Below, one piece after another: positions 37,056 through 47,965 of a stretch of 64,000 nucleotides of DNA (position 1 is the stretch's first letter; each line of letters begins with the position of its first letter). The notes under the pieces were generated by a model. The model did not search any database and was not told the origin of the DNA. It saw only the letters and a list, made by a program, of their open reading frames with translations. The position numbers and the translations under genes are program-made. The stretch lies in assembly GCF_900112345.1 (NCBI RefSeq), contig NZ_FOLB01000001.1:496001-560000 (forward strand), read 5' to 3'. Origin of the DNA: Nocardioides terrae. GTDB taxonomy: Bacteria; Actinomycetota; Actinomycetes; Propionibacteriales; Nocardioidaceae.

Positions 37056-38171
37056 TCAGCCGATCGCCTTCGCCCAGTTCTTGCCGAGGTAGTCGGCCAC
37101 CTTGGCATCGTCGTCGGGGGTGGGCAGGACCGGCTCGCCCGTCACCGGCGGCAGCTTGTCGTACGCCGTCTTGTCGATCGTGCCGGCCTTGTCCATCGCG
37201 TCGGCACGGACCGGACGGGCACCACCCGCGAGCCAGAGGTTCTGGCCCTCGTCGGAGTAGAGGTACTCCTCCCAGAGCCGGGCCGCGGCCGGGTGGACGG
37301 CGTCCTTGTTGATCGCCTGGTAGTAGTAGCCGGCGACCGGGGCGCCCTCGGGGACGAAGACCTTCCAGGTCGGCAGCTTCGCCGTCATCGCGGCGTTGAG
37401 GTAGTCCCAGTTGAAGACGACCGGCGTCTGCCCGGAGAGGATCGTCTCGTCGGTGGCGTCGACCGGGACGAAGTTGCCGGCCTTCTTGAGCTGCTTGAAG
37501 TAGTCGACACCGGGAGCGATGTCGGAGGCGCTGCCGCCCTTGGCGAGGGAGACCATCCGGACGGCGTTGAGGGCGGCGTTGGCCTGGGTCGGGTCGCCGT
37601 TGAGCGCGACCTTGCCCTTGAAGTCGCCCTTCATGAGGTCGTCGAGGCTCGTGATCTCGGGGACCTTGCCCGCGTCGTAGCCGAGCGCCATGTAACCGCC
37701 GTAGTCGTTGACCGCGGAGCCGTCCGGCTGCTTGAACGTGTCGGGGATGTCGTCCCAGGTCGCCACTTTGTAGGGCGCGAAGAGGTCGAGGTTGGCCAGG
37801 GCGACCGCTTGGCCGACGTCGAAGACGTCAGGTGCGGTGTCGCGGCCCTTGAGCTGCTTGGCCGCGTCGATCTCCTCCTGGCTGGAGGCGTCGGGCTGGG
37901 CCGAGTTGATCTTGATGCCGTACTTCTTGGTGAAGCCATCGATGATCGCCTTGTAGTTCGCCCAGTCCGGGGGCAGCGCGATGACGTTGAGCGACCCTTC
38001 CTTCTTCGCGGCGGCGACCAGCTTGTCCATGCCGCCGAGGTCGTCGGCGCTGGCCGCGGACGCGGCGTCGGCAGTGGCGTCGTCCTGCTTCTTCTCGGGG
38101 GCGGAGCACGCGGCCGCGGTTGAGACGGTCGCCAGCGCGGTGAGCGCCACGAGTGTCGATCTGATCTTCAC
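37056..38171 (-). CDS. ABC transporter substrate-binding lipoprotein (PotD/FbpA-like)
   Basis: 371 aa. Signal peptide with lipobox VSTAAAC, an Ala/Asp-rich linker, then LVAAAKKEGSLNVIALPPDWANYKAIIDGFTKKYGI, DTAPDVFDVGQAVALAN, VVFNWDYLNAAM and HPAAARLWEEYLYSDEGQNLWLAGGARPV. The fold is the SBP_bac_6/8 type used for polyamines, iron or phosphonates; the ligand is not clear. GTG 38171 has AGGAG 7 bases upstream. First gene of the operon running leftward. Confidence 0.87.
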   Translation of the reverse strand: MKIRSTLVALTALATVSTAAACSAPEKKQDDATADAASAASADDLGGMDKLVAAAKKEGSLNVIALPPDWANYKAIIDGFTKKYGIKINSAQPDASSQEEIDAAKQLKGRDTAPDVFDVGQAVALANLDLFAPYKVATWDDIPDTFKQPDGSAVNDYGGYMALGYDAGKVPEITSLDDLMKGDFKGKVALNGDPTQANAALNAVRMVSLAKGGSASDIAPGVDYFKQLKKAGNFVPVDATDETILSGQTPVVFNWDYLNAAMTAKLPTWKVFVPEGAPVAGYYYQAINKDAVHPAAARLWEEYLYSDEGQNLWLAGGARPVRADAMDKAGTIDKTAYDKLPPVTGEPVLPTPDDDAKVADYLGKNWAKAIG

Positions 38172-38248
38172 TACTTGCTCCTGTCGGACGATCCGGTTGT
38201 GCCCATGGGCGGATGCTTGCGCGATCCGCCGTCTCCCTGCGAAACGTA

Positions 38249-38274
38249 GCGTGACCGGTGAGCGCCGGTCACGC
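38249..38274. promoter_or_regulatory. Inverted repeat between divergent ABC and fumarase genes
   Basis: GCGTGACCGG (38249-38258) and CCGGTCACGC (38265-38274) are perfect 10-bp arms with a 6-base loop, 78 bp upstream of the binding-protein start and 77 bp upstream of the fumarase start. Because the genes diverge it is more likely an operator than a terminator. Confidence 0.4.
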
Positions 38275-38350
38275 AACGACTGGTCCTCCTTCTCTCCCTC
38301 GATGAGGACCTTTTCGCGACGCCCGAAGTGCTCGGGCTACCCTGCTCGCC

Positions 38351-40060
<1,710 letters not shown>

Positions 40061-40061
40061 C

Positions 40062-40138
40062 GGCCGCTCGCTGCGGCTCGTTGACCGCGACACGCCAGGT
40101 TGTCGGCGTGTCGGGCTCTTCAGGCGCATCGAGCGGCC
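40062..40138. repeat. 77-bp nested hairpin, left copy flanking DUF559 gene
   Basis: Outer arms GGCCGCTCG (40062-40070) and CGAGCGGCC (40130-40138) enclose inner arms CGACACGCC (40088-40096) and GGCGTGTCG (40105-40113). It begins 1 bp after the fumarase stop codon. A second 77-bp copy with the same outer and inner arms lies at 41017-41093, on the other side of the DUF559 gene and in the same orientation. Confidence 0.88.
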
Positions 40139-40186
40139 TGTGGATGACCGAGCGGGGTGCTGCCGGAACTCGTCCAGACTCGGAGC

Positions 40187-40984
40187 ATGGATCCGGTCGG
40201 CCTGCTCGTCCAGCTCGGTGGCGCAGCGAGTACGGCGACCCTCCTGGCGAACGTCTCGCGCCGCGAGCTGAGGACGAGCCTGGGTCGTGGGGAGATCGTG
40301 CGCGTAGGACGCGGCCGCTACGCACTGCCCGTCGTCGACGAGGCGCTGACCGCCGCGCATGCGCTCGATGCCTACCTGACGCACCTCAGCGCCGCCCTTC
40401 ACTGGGGCTGGGAGGTGCGCCTCCCGCCGGCCACGCCACAGCTGGCCGTGCCGCGCGGACGCCAGGTTCCCGAAGGGGTCCGGCTGATCGACCTGCGGCG
40501 CGAGGACCTGGACGGCTGGGCGACCAGCCGGCTGCAGACGGTGCTCATGTGTGCCGCCGACCTGCCGTTCCCCGACGGGCTGGCCGTCGCCGACTCGGCT
40601 CTGCGGCACGGTGAGCTGACCCGGCTGCGGCTCGAGCGGGCAGCAGTGGCCTTCCCGGGACGGCGCGGGCCGCTGGTGCGTCGCGTCGTCGCGTATGCCG
40701 ACCCACGAGCCGCGAACCCGTTCGAGTCCGCTCTGCGCGCACTCGCGATCGGGGCCGGTCTCGGCGTGGTCCCGCAGTTCCGCGTCCGGCTCGGAGGCGT
40801 CACTCTGCACCCGGACCTCGCGGATCCGCTGCGCGGCATCGCCCTCGAGGCCGAGTCGTGGGAGTTCCACGGCAGGGACAAGAAGGCCTTCGAGCGGGAC
40901 TGCCAGCGCTACACCCTGTTGACCGCGGCGGGCTGGCGCGTGCTGCGCTTCACCTGGCGAGAGGTGATCCACGACCCCGGCTGA
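40187..40984 (+). CDS. AbiEi-like/DUF559 nuclease-fold protein, first cassette
   Basis: 265 aa. N-terminal winged-helix of the AbiEi antitoxin type (residues 10-45: SRRELRTSLGRGEIVRVGRGRYAL), a middle AbiEi-like domain (LSAALHWGWEV...LQTVLMCAADLPFPDGLAVADSALR) and a C-terminal DUF559 domain. DUF559 has a Vsr-like PD-(D/E)XK fold: NPFESALRALA, LHPDLADP, IALEAESWEFHG, then RDCQRYTLLTAAGWRVLRFTW. Candidate catalytic residues are E in FES, D in PDLAD and E in EAES. No cognate AbiEii toxin is next to it. The gene is enclosed by two matched 77-bp palindromic elements. Confidence 0.85.
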   Translation: MDPVGLLVQLGGAASTATLLANVSRRELRTSLGRGEIVRVGRGRYALPVVDEALTAAHALDAYLTHLSAALHWGWEVRLPPATPQLAVPRGRQVPEGVRLIDLRREDLDGWATSRLQTVLMCAADLPFPDGLAVADSALRHGELTRLRLERAAVAFPGRRGPLVRRVVAYADPRAANPFESALRALAIGAGLGVVPQFRVRLGGVTLHPDLADPLRGIALEAESWEFHGRDKKAFERDCQRYTLLTAAGWRVLRFTWREVIHDPG

Positions 40985-41016
40985 GTCGCGGACCGCATCG
41001 CGGAAACGGTGGCCAA

Positions 41017-41093
41017 GGCCGCTCGCTACGTCTGAGAACGGCGACACGCCGACGACGCGGCGTGTCACGGCGACCGGACCGCGGCGAGCGGCC
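41017..41093. repeat. 77-bp nested hairpin, right copy flanking DUF559 gene
   Basis: Outer arms GGCCGCTCG (41017-41025) and CGAGCGGCC (41085-41093); inner arms GACACGCC (41043-41050) and GGCGTGTC (41059-41066). It equals the left copy (40062-40138) in length, arm sequence and spacing to within one base, while the loops differ. It ends exactly at the stop of the convergent gene 41093-41389. Confidence 0.88.
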
Positions 41094-41389
41094 TACGCGT
41101 CGTCGACCTTCTCGTCGACCCGGTGCTCGGCGTCGGGCTTCTTGAAGTCGTTGTCGCGGCGGTTCTCCGGGGGCACGCCGTCGGGGCCGACCGCTCCAGG
41201 GTCGGGCTGCCCGCCGTCGTCGGCCGTCGTCGAGCCGACGACGGTGTCGCCGTCGCTGATCGGCTCGCGGTTCAGCCCGCCGGTCTCGGAGACCTGGCCG
41301 TCGCTCTCCTCCGCCGCCGACTCGCGGGGGGTGCCCGGGTGGGCTGCGGGCTCGGGGTGCTCGGGGGTCGGGTCGGTCGGATCGCTCAT
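41093..41389 (-). CDS. Acidic, disordered hypothetical protein
   Basis: 98 aa, rich in D, E, P, G, S and T (SDPTDPTPEHPEPAAHPGTP; TTADDGGQPDPGAVGPDGVP), no hydrophobic core and no domain. Such short disordered proteins are frequent in actinobacteria. The last codons abut the 77-bp element, whose terminal base coincides with the stop codon, so the natural C-terminus may have been altered by its insertion. Confidence 0.6.
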   Translation of the reverse strand: MSDPTDPTPEHPEPAAHPGTPRESAAEESDGQVSETGGLNREPISDGDTVVGSTTADDGGQPDPGAVGPDGVPPENRRDNDFKKPDAEHRVDEKVDDA

Positions 41390-41425
41390 GGGATCCGTTA
41401 CCCGGGCTCGTGCGGGCCCATTCCG

Positions 41426-43138
41426 CTACACCCGGCCGGCGCGCACCTCGGTGGTGATCTCCTCGGCGTCGAGCACCCGGAGGGCCGCCTCCAGCGTCGA
41501 GGACGCGTAGACGCCGTCGTCACGGGCGTCGAGCAGCGACTCGCGCATGGCGCCGATGGCGCGCAGCCGCAGCTCGGTGTACTGCTCGACCCGGTCCGCG
41601 GCGACCTCGGGGTCCTCGGGGTCCGGCTCCCGGCGCCGGAGCAGGGCGAGCACCTCGGGGTCGTACGCCGACCCGTCCGCGCGCCGCAGTGACGGATCGT
41701 CGAGCATCGCCCGCGACGCGCCGACCAGCCGCTCCATCAGCGGCCCGTGGTCGGGGTCGGGCCCGGCCGGTGTCGAGGTGGCCAGCCCGAGCCGGCGTAC
41801 GAGCCAGGGCAGGGTTCCGCCCTGCACCAGCAGCGTGCCCGCGGCCACGGCGAACGCGACGAGGACCAGCAGGGAGCGCTGCGGCGTGTCGTCGGGCAGC
41901 GTCTGCGCCGCCGCGACGGTGACCGCCCCGCGCATGCCCGCCCACACGAGCACGGCGCCCTCCCGGGCGCCCATCGGGGCGCCGGCCAGGTAGTCGATGT
42001 CGGCCAGGCCGCGGCGGACGCGGGTGCGCAGCATCTCCAGGCGGCGGCCGGAGTGCTTCTCGATGTGGGCGGCCTCGCGGTCGTTGCGCGGCTCGCGCCG
42101 CGGGAAGTCACCCGACTCCAGCCGCTCCCCGACCGCCTCGAGCCGGCCGCGCTGCGCGTCGGCGCGCTCCGCCCGCCGGTCGAGCGCACCCAGCAGCGGG
42201 GCGACGTACGCCGCCCTGACCAGGACGACGATCAGGGCGGCGACGGGAGCGACCCACAGCCGCGAGAGGCCGTCGGCGTCCTCGACGATCCAGCGCAGCT
42301 GCAGCCCCATCAGCAGGAAGATCGCCCCTTCCAGCAGGAACTCGACCGTGCGCCAGTTCTGCGCCTCGCTGAGCCGGTGCGCGGGCGAGAGGTAGCGCGG
42401 TGAGCCCTGCCCGGTGATCAGGCCGGCGGTGACCGCGGCGACGAGTCCTGACCCGCCGAGGTGCTCGACGGGGAGGTAGGCGAGGAACGGGACGGCGAAG
42501 GAGATCGCCGTCCCCGCCGGCGCCTGCGCAACGTGGGCGCGCACGCGCAGGTGGAGCACGCCGATCAGGGCACCGACCGCGGCGGCGACGGCGACCGCGT
42601 AGACGAAGTCACCGAGCACCCCCATCAGCGAGACGCCGGCGGCCGCCACCGCCGAGCGGAGCAGCACGAGCGCCGTGGCGTCGTTGAGCAGGCTCTCGCC
42701 GTCGAGCACCGCCAGCACTCGCGGGGGTACGCCGAGCCGGCGGGCGATCGACGTCGCGACCGCGTCGGTCGGGCTGATGATCGCGCCGACGGCGATGCCG
42801 GTCGCCAACCCGATGCCGGGGATGGCGGCGTCGAGGAACACGCCGATCGCCAGGGCGCTCAGTACGACGAGGACGACCGACAGCCCGCTGATCGCGCGGA
42901 AGTCGCGCCGGAACTCCATCGCCGGCATCGACACCGCGGCCGAGTAGAGCAGCGGCGGCAGCACGACGCCGAGGATCAGGTGCGGCTCCACCTCGATGTG
43001 CGGGACGCCGGGGACCCAGCTGCCGACCACGCCGGTCAGCACCAGCAGCAGGGGCGCTGCCACGCCGAGCCGAGCCGCGAAGTTCTCCACCGCGACGATG
43101 CAGCAGACGCCGATGACGGCGATGAGCGCGATGTCCAT
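41426..43138 (-). CDS. Na+/H+ antiporter, CPA1/NhaP type
   Basis: 570 aa. About 12 helices with the CPA1 motifs GVVLPPLLYSAAV, GAIISPTDAVATSIARRLGVP and ESLLNDATALVLLR (ND exchange site), then GMRGAVTVAAAQTLP. A cytoplasmic C-terminal region of ~130 residues is charged and helical. Exports Na+ (or K+) for H+ to hold pH and ion balance. A second CPA1 antiporter is encoded at 52472-54049. Confidence 0.92.
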   Translation of the reverse strand: MDIALIAVIGVCCIVAVENFAARLGVAAPLLLVLTGVVGSWVPGVPHIEVEPHLILGVVLPPLLYSAAVSMPAMEFRRDFRAISGLSVVLVVLSALAIGVFLDAAIPGIGLATGIAVGAIISPTDAVATSIARRLGVPPRVLAVLDGESLLNDATALVLLRSAVAAAGVSLMGVLGDFVYAVAVAAAVGALIGVLHLRVRAHVAQAPAGTAISFAVPFLAYLPVEHLGGSGLVAAVTAGLITGQGSPRYLSPAHRLSEAQNWRTVEFLLEGAIFLLMGLQLRWIVEDADGLSRLWVAPVAALIVVLVRAAYVAPLLGALDRRAERADAQRGRLEAVGERLESGDFPRREPRNDREAAHIEKHSGRRLEMLRTRVRRGLADIDYLAGAPMGAREGAVLVWAGMRGAVTVAAAQTLPDDTPQRSLLVLVAFAVAAGTLLVQGGTLPWLVRRLGLATSTPAGPDPDHGPLMERLVGASRAMLDDPSLRRADGSAYDPEVLALLRRREPDPEDPEVAADRVEQYTELRLRAIGAMRESLLDARDDGVYASSTLEAALRVLDAEEITTEVRAGRV

Positions 43139-43215
43139 GCCTGCATCCTTGCGTCCGGGCGCCCACTCGGACAGGGCAGTCCGGACCTGAAGGCCGGACC
43201 GGGCAGGATGGGGAC

Positions 43216-43887
43216 GTGCTGCCGGAGGAGACGATCGAGGTCGCGCGGGACAGCTCCGAGCGGGGTGAGCTGGTGCTGCGGCGGCGGCCCGACGGCACGC
43301 TCGAGCTGCGCGCCAACGGCGTGTTCGTCATGGACACCGTCGAGACGTCCACCGAGCGGGCCCTGGCGGCCCGGGCGCTGCAGCTCCACGACCGGCCGAC
43401 GACCGTGCTCGTCGGCGGGCTGGGCCTCGGCTACACGCTCGCGGCCGTGCTCGAGGACGACCGGGTCGAGCGGGTCACCGTCGTCGAGATCGAGCCGGCT
43501 CTGGTCGGCTGGATGCGCGACGGCACGGTCCCGGGCGGCGCGCTCCTCGCCGACCGGCGGGTCACCGCGACGGTCGGCGACGTGGCATCGGTCCTGCGGG
43601 ACGGCCCGGGGTCGGCGCACGACCTGGTGCTGCTGGACGTCGACAACGGACCCGGCTACCTCGTGCACGACGCGAACGCCGACCTCTACGAGGCGCCGGC
43701 GCTCGAGGACGCCCGGCGCGCGACGCGCCCCGGCGGGACGGTCGTCGTGTGGAGCGCCGCGGAGGCGCCCGAGCTCGAGCGGACCATGGCGCGCGTCTTC
43801 GGGCGCCGGCGCACCGAGGCCGTCGCCTACGACGTCGACCTGCAGGGCCGGGCCGAGACCTACTGGCTCTATGTCGGCCACGTCTGA
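43216..43887 (+). CDS. Spermidine synthase-like methyltransferase-fold protein
   Basis: 223 aa, GTG start. Rossmann core with TVLVGGLGLGYTLAAVL (SAM motif I), VTVVEIEPALVGWMRD (acidic residue for ribose), VTATVGDVASVL and DLVLLDVDNGPGYLVHD. It is shorter than polyamine synthases and lacks their N-terminal tetramer domain; probably a spermine/spermidine-synthase-like protein of unknown substrate. Confidence 0.82.
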   Translation: MLPEETIEVARDSSERGELVLRRRPDGTLELRANGVFVMDTVETSTERALAARALQLHDRPTTVLVGGLGLGYTLAAVLEDDRVERVTVVEIEPALVGWMRDGTVPGGALLADRRVTATVGDVASVLRDGPGSAHDLVLLDVDNGPGYLVHDANADLYEAPALEDARRATRPGGTVVVWSAAEAPELERTMARVFGRRRTEAVAYDVDLQGRAETYWLYVGHV

Positions 43888-43900
43888 GCGCGGCCAGGCA

Positions 43901-43950
43901 CGGCTGAGCACGGCTGAGCACGGCTGAGCACGGCTGAGCACGGCTGAGCA
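43901..43950. repeat. Tandem repeat, five copies of a 10-bp unit
   Basis: CGGCTGAGCA is repeated five times without interruption (43901-43950), preceded by two decayed copies (CGTCTGAGCG at 43881, overlapping the methyltransferase stop, and CGGCCAGGCA at 43891). Each unit holds TGA, so no frame crosses it as protein in phase one. It sits 33 bp upstream of the fumC ATG. Ten bases equal about one helical turn, so a protein could bind all copies on the same face. Confidence 0.95.
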
Positions 43951-43983
43951 CGTCAGGGAACACGGCGGGGTACCGGCAGCGCT

Positions 43984-45381
43984 ATGACTGACGTGACCTC
44001 CACCGAGTTCCGAATCGAGCACGACAGCATGGGCGACGTCAGGGTCCCGAAAGACGCCCTCTGGCGCGCCCAGACCCAGCGTGCGGTCGAGAACTTCCCC
44101 ATCTCCGGCACGCCGCTCGAGCCCGACCTCATCCACGCCATCGGCCACGTGAAGGCGGCCGCGGCGACGGTCAACGCCGAGCTCGGCGTGATCACCGAGG
44201 AGCAGGCCGGGGCGATCCGGCAGGCCGCGGCTGGGATCGTCAGCGGGCGGTACGACGACCAGTTCCCCATCGACGTCTTCCAGACCGGCTCCGGCACGAG
44301 CTCGAACATGAACGCCAACGAGGTGATCGCGTCACTGGCCGAGCACTCGGGCGTGAGCGTCCACCCCAACGACCACGTCAACGCCTCGCAGTCGTCCAAC
44401 GACACCTTCCCGACCGCCATCCACGTCGCTGCGGCGGTGGCTGTCACCGAGCAGCTGCTGCCGGCGATCGACGTGCTCGCCACGTCGCTGGAGCGCAAGG
44501 CCGAGGAGTTCGCCGGGCTGGTGAAGTCCGGCCGGACCCACCTCATGGACGCGACTCCTGTGATGCTGGGCCAGGAGTTCGGCGGCTATGCGGCAACGGT
44601 GCGCTACGCGGCCGAGCGGCTCGAGTCGGTGCTCCCCCGCGTACGCGAGCTTCCGCTGGGCGGCACCGCCGTGGGCACCGGCATCAACACACCGGCCGGC
44701 TTCCCGCAGGCGGTGATCGGAGTGCTGTCGGAGGCGACCGGGCAGCCGTTCACCGAGGCCCGCAACCACTTCGAGGCGCAGGGCACCCGTGACTCGCTGG
44801 TCGAGCTATCGGGCGTTCTGAAGACGCTCGCGGTCGGGCTCATCAAGATCAACAACGACCTGCGCTGGATGTCGTCGGGCCCGACCACCGGCCTCTCCGA
44901 GATCCACCTGCCCGACCTCCAGCCCGGGTCCTCGATCATGCCCGGCAAGGTCAACCCGGTCCTCCCGGAGGCGACGCTGATGGTCGCCTTCCAGGTCATC
45001 GGCAACGACGCCACGGTGACTGCGGCGGGCGCGTCCGGCGCGTTCGAGCTCAACGTCGCGATGCCGGTCATCGCGCGCAGCGTGCTGGAGTCGGTGCGCC
45101 TGCTGTCGTCGTCGATGACGGTCCTCGCCCGGCGTACGGTCGACGGGATCACGGCGGACCCCGAGCGCCTGCGCGCCTACGCCGAGTCGTCGCCCTCGAT
45201 CGTCACCCCGCTCAACAAGTACGTCGGCTACGAGGATGCCGCGAAGATCGCCAAGCAGGCCCTCGCCGACGGCGCGACGATCCGCGAGACGGTGCTCCGG
45301 CTCGGCTACGTCGACCGCGGCGTGCTCACGCTGGAGCAGCTCGACGAGGCGCTCGACGTGGAGTCGATGACGCACCCGTAG
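43984..45381 (+). CDS. fumC: Fumarate hydratase class II
   Basis: 465 aa. FumC blocks: [86 protein letters not shown] and the superfamily signature [12 protein letters not shown] with the catalytic serine loop. Fe-independent, oxygen-stable counterpart of the class I enzyme at 38351-40060. No strong Shine-Dalgarno is seen before the ATG; a 10-bp tandem repeat lies just upstream. Confidence 0.95.
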   Translation: MTDVTSTEFRIEHDSMGDVRVPKDALWRAQTQRAVENFPISGTPLEPDLIHAIGHVKAAAATVNAELGVITEEQAGAIRQAAAGIVSGRYDDQFPIDVFQTGSGTSSNMNANEVIASLAEHSGVSVHPNDHVNASQSSNDTFPTAIHVAAAVAVTEQLLPAIDVLATSLERKAEEFAGLVKSGRTHLMDATPVMLGQEFGGYAATVRYAAERLESVLPRVRELPLGGTAVGTGINTPAGFPQAVIGVLSEATGQPFTEARNHFEAQGTRDSLVELSGVLKTLAVGLIKINNDLRWMSSGPTTGLSEIHLPDLQPGSSIMPGKVNPVLPEATLMVAFQVIGNDATVTAAGASGAFELNVAMPVIARSVLESVRLLSSSMTVLARRTVDGITADPERLRAYAESSPSIVTPLNKYVGYEDAAKIAKQALADGATIRETVLRLGYVDRGVLTLEQLDEALDVESMTHP

Positions 45382-45398
45382 GGCGCGGGGTCCAGCCC

Positions 45399-46055
45399 CT
45401 AGTACCAGCCGTGGGACTCGGAGTGTCCCCATGCGTTGCACGGGGAGCCGTATCGGCCCTGGATGTAGCCCAGCCCCCACTTGATCTGGGTGACCGGGTT
45501 GTTCTCCCAGTCGGGGCCGGCGGAGGCCATCTTCGAGCCAGGCAGCGACTGCGGGATGCCGTGGGCGCCGGAGGAGGCGTTGTGGGCGTGCACGTTCCAG
45601 TTCGACTCGCGCGTCCACAGCTTGTCGAGGCAGCCGAACTGCGAGCCGTCCCAGCCGAAGTCGCCGAGCAGGGCGCTGGCGATCGCCTTCGGGTCGCCGT
45701 CGGCGGCGTCCTCGGTCACGGCGATGGCCCGGACCTGGGACTGCGCGACGACGGCCAGCGCCTTCGCCTTCGCGGGGTCGGTGGCGGCGCGGCGGTCGCT
45801 CGATCGCGACACGGCCGGCTCCCGGCGGTCGGGCTCGGCGGCGGCGCTCGCGCCCTGCTGCAGCGGCGCCGTGACGGTCGCGGCGGCCAGGGTGGCCGGC
45901 TCGTTGCCGAGAGCGAGGCCTCCACCGACGACGGTTCCCGTGGCGGCAGCGGCGAGCCCACCGAAGAGGACGGTGGTGCGGACGGCCTTACGGGGTACGT
46001 CGAGGGCCGTGCGCTCAGGCGCCTTGCGGTGCCTGGGGGCGGCGTGTTTCGACAA
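45399..46055 (-). CDS. Secreted lytic transglycosylase-like protein
   Basis: 218 aa. Basic N-terminus and a membrane segment (VLFGGLAAAATGTVVGGGLALG, residues 29-50) act as signal/anchor, followed by an Ala-rich linker. The C-terminal domain (residues 130-218) reads FGCLDKLWTRESNWNVHAHNASSGAHGIPQSLPG...IKWGLGYIQGRYGSPCNAW, a goose-lysozyme/aggregation-promoting-factor-like SLT domain with the catalytic glutamate in RES(N)W. Cleaves peptidoglycan glycan strands. The upstream region (46056-46200) is unusually AT-rich and contains an imperfect palindrome (46126-46141). Confidence 0.88.
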   Translation of the reverse strand: MSKHAAPRHRKAPERTALDVPRKAVRTTVLFGGLAAAATGTVVGGGLALGNEPATLAAATVTAPLQQGASAAAEPDRREPAVSRSSDRRAATDPAKAKALAVVAQSQVRAIAVTEDAADGDPKAIASALLGDFGWDGSQFGCLDKLWTRESNWNVHAHNASSGAHGIPQSLPGSKMASAGPDWENNPVTQIKWGLGYIQGRYGSPCNAWGHSESHGWY

Positions 46056-46200
46056 GATTCACCCTCACGTCGCGAACAAGAACTCGAACACCATGCATGA
46101 CGGAGCGCAGGGTCGCAAACCGAACACGAAAACTTTTGTGCAGGATTCGAATCAAATCCGTCCCGCTAGTCACATCCGTCACATCAGCCCCACGACACGA

Positions 46201-46232
46201 GCGCGCCGGGGCCCGTGCGGACCCCGGCGCGC
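46201..46232 (-). terminator. Hairpin after phoH
   Basis: GCGCGCCGGGG (46201-46211) and CCCCGGCGCGC (46222-46232) are perfect 11-bp arms with a 10-base loop, 17 bp beyond the phoH stop. No T tract follows; position and strength suit a terminator. Confidence 0.6.
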
Positions 46233-46248
46233 CGGTGGAGCAGGTGAC

Positions 46249-47589
46249 TCAGAGCACGTAGCTCTCGAGCATCTCGGTGACCAGAGCCGCGATGGGGGAC
46301 CGCTCGGACCGGGTCAGCGTGACGTGCGCGAAGAGCGGGTGGCCCTTGAGCTTCTCCACGACCGCCACCACGCCGTCGTGCCGACCGACCCGGAGGTTGT
46401 CGCGCTGGGCGACGTCGTGGGTGAGCACGACCTTGGAGTTGGCGCCGATGCGCGAGAGCACGGTCAGCAGCACGTTGCGCTCCAGCGACTGGGCCTCGTC
46501 GACGATGACGAAGGAGTCGTGCAGCGACCGGCCGCGGATGTGGGTCAGCGGCAGCACCTCGAGCATGCCGCGGTCGAGGATCTCGTCGACGACGTCCTGC
46601 GACGTGACGGCTCCGAGGGTGTCGAAGACCGCCTGTCCCCACGGGCCCATCTTCTCGGCCTCCGAGCCCGGCAGGTAGCCGAGCTCCTGGCCGCCGACCG
46701 CGAAGAGCGGCCGGAAGACGACGACCTTCTTGTGCTGGCGGCGCTCCATGACCGCCTCGAGGCCCGCGCAGAGGGCCAGGGCGGACTTGCCGGTGCCGGC
46801 CCGGCCCCCGAGGGAGACGATCCCGATCTCGGGGTCGAGCAGCGTCTCGAGCGCGATGCGCTGCTCGGCCGACCGGCCGTGGATCCCGAACGCCTCGCGG
46901 TCGCCGCGGACCAGGTGGACCTGCTTGTCCGGGCCGACCCGGCCTAACGCCGTGCCACGGTCGGAGAGCAGCACCAGACCGGTGTGGCAGGGCAGGCCCC
47001 GGGCCTGCTCGAGGTCGATCACCCCGTCGTCGTACAGCTCGTCGAGGTCGGCGGCCGCGACGTCGAGCTCGGCCATGCCCGAGTAGCCCGTGTCGGAGTC
47101 GGAGATCGCCTCGGCACGGTATTCCTCGGCCTCCAGGCCGACCGCCGAGGCCTTGATGCGCAGCGGCAGGTCCTTGGAGACGAGGACGACGTCGGCGCCC
47201 TCGTCGGCGAGATTCTTCGCGACGGCCAGGATGCGGGTGTCGTTGTCGCCGAGCCGGAAGCCGGACGGCAGCGCGTCAGGCGAGGTGTGGTTGAGCTCGA
47301 CCCGCAGCGTGCCGCCCTCCTCGCCGATGGGGACGGGTGCGTCGAGGCGGCCGTGCTGGATGCGCAGGTCGTCGAGCGTGCGCAGCGCCGTTCGAGCGAA
47401 GAAGCCCAGCTCGGGGTGGTGCCGCTTCCCTTCCAGCTCGGTCACGACGACGACAGGTAGGACGACCTCGTGCTCGGCGAAGCGTCGCAACGCGCCGGGG
47501 TCGGCGAGCAGGACGCTGGTGTCCAGGACGTAGGTCCGCACCTTCGTCCGCGAGGTCCGGGTCACTGAGGTCTTCGGCTGGGTAGCCAC
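46249..47589 (-). CDS. PIN-PhoH family protein (PhoH2 type)
   Basis: 446 aa. N-terminal PIN RNase domain ([40 protein letters not shown] with acidic metal ligands) fused to a PhoH ATPase domain with [32 protein letters not shown] and [11 protein letters not shown]. PhoH2 proteins of mycobacteria are sequence-specific RNA helicase/RNases. GTG 47589 is favoured over GTG 47598 because GAGGGG is correctly spaced 7 bases before it. Confidence 0.92.
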   Translation of the reverse strand: MATQPKTSVTRTSRTKVRTYVLDTSVLLADPGALRRFAEHEVVLPVVVVTELEGKRHHPELGFFARTALRTLDDLRIQHGRLDAPVPIGEEGGTLRVELNHTSPDALPSGFRLGDNDTRILAVAKNLADEGADVVLVSKDLPLRIKASAVGLEAEEYRAEAISDSDTGYSGMAELDVAAADLDELYDDGVIDLEQARGLPCHTGLVLLSDRGTALGRVGPDKQVHLVRGDREAFGIHGRSAEQRIALETLLDPEIGIVSLGGRAGTGKSALALCAGLEAVMERRQHKKVVVFRPLFAVGGQELGYLPGSEAEKMGPWGQAVFDTLGAVTSQDVVDEILDRGMLEVLPLTHIRGRSLHDSFVIVDEAQSLERNVLLTVLSRIGANSKVVLTHDVAQRDNLRVGRHDGVVAVVEKLKGHPLFAHVTLTRSERSPIAALVTEMLESYVL

Positions 47590-47598
47590 GCGGTTCAC

Positions 47599-47965
47599 CC
47601 CTCACGGACCGCGGACAGGCACCCTGGCCCCCGGTCCTCAGCTCATGCAGGTGGACCGGATCGCCCGAAGGCCGGGGTGCCGGCCTCCTTCGACGCGACG
47701 CAGGTCAGTGCGTCGAGTCTGTGGGTCGTGACTGCTCACGATCGGGCCTCCCGGTGCGGCGAGCTTCCCCACTCGCCGTTGATGCGAAAGTACGCCGCCC
47801 CGGTACCCGGAACGCGCGACACGCCAGCATTCGTGGGTGAACTGTGGGTTTCGGGACTAACGGCGTCCGGTGCGTGCGATGGCAAGGCGGCGGCGCGAAG
47901 GCGACCATGGGAGCGGAGCGGTCGGCGAGCGCCGCCAACGCAGCCAGCGTGCGTACCGGGCGTCG
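47599..47965. other. Non-coding stretch between phoH and the prenyltransferase gene
   Basis: About 370 bp with no credible gene. Two small hairpins are present: AGGCCGG/CCGGCCT with a 4-base loop (47669-47686) and CGACGCA/TGCGTCG (47696-47715). They stand in the phoH leader region on the minus strand and could be part of a structured leader. I see no match to a known riboswitch or small RNA. Confidence 0.35.

Noticed and set aside
40187..40984. Type IV toxin-antitoxin system (AbiEi/AbiEii)
   Set aside because: The N-terminal part resembles AbiEi, but no AbiEii nucleotidyltransferase toxin gene is adjacent and the C-terminus is DUF559.
43901..43950. CRISPR-like array
   Set aside because: Units are 10 bp with no spacers and no cas genes are present; it is a simple tandem repeat.
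46056..46200. c-di-AMP (ydaO) riboswitch before the lytic transglycosylase
   Set aside because: Often found before such genes in actinobacteria, but none of the conserved ydaO blocks can be found in the AT-rich leader.
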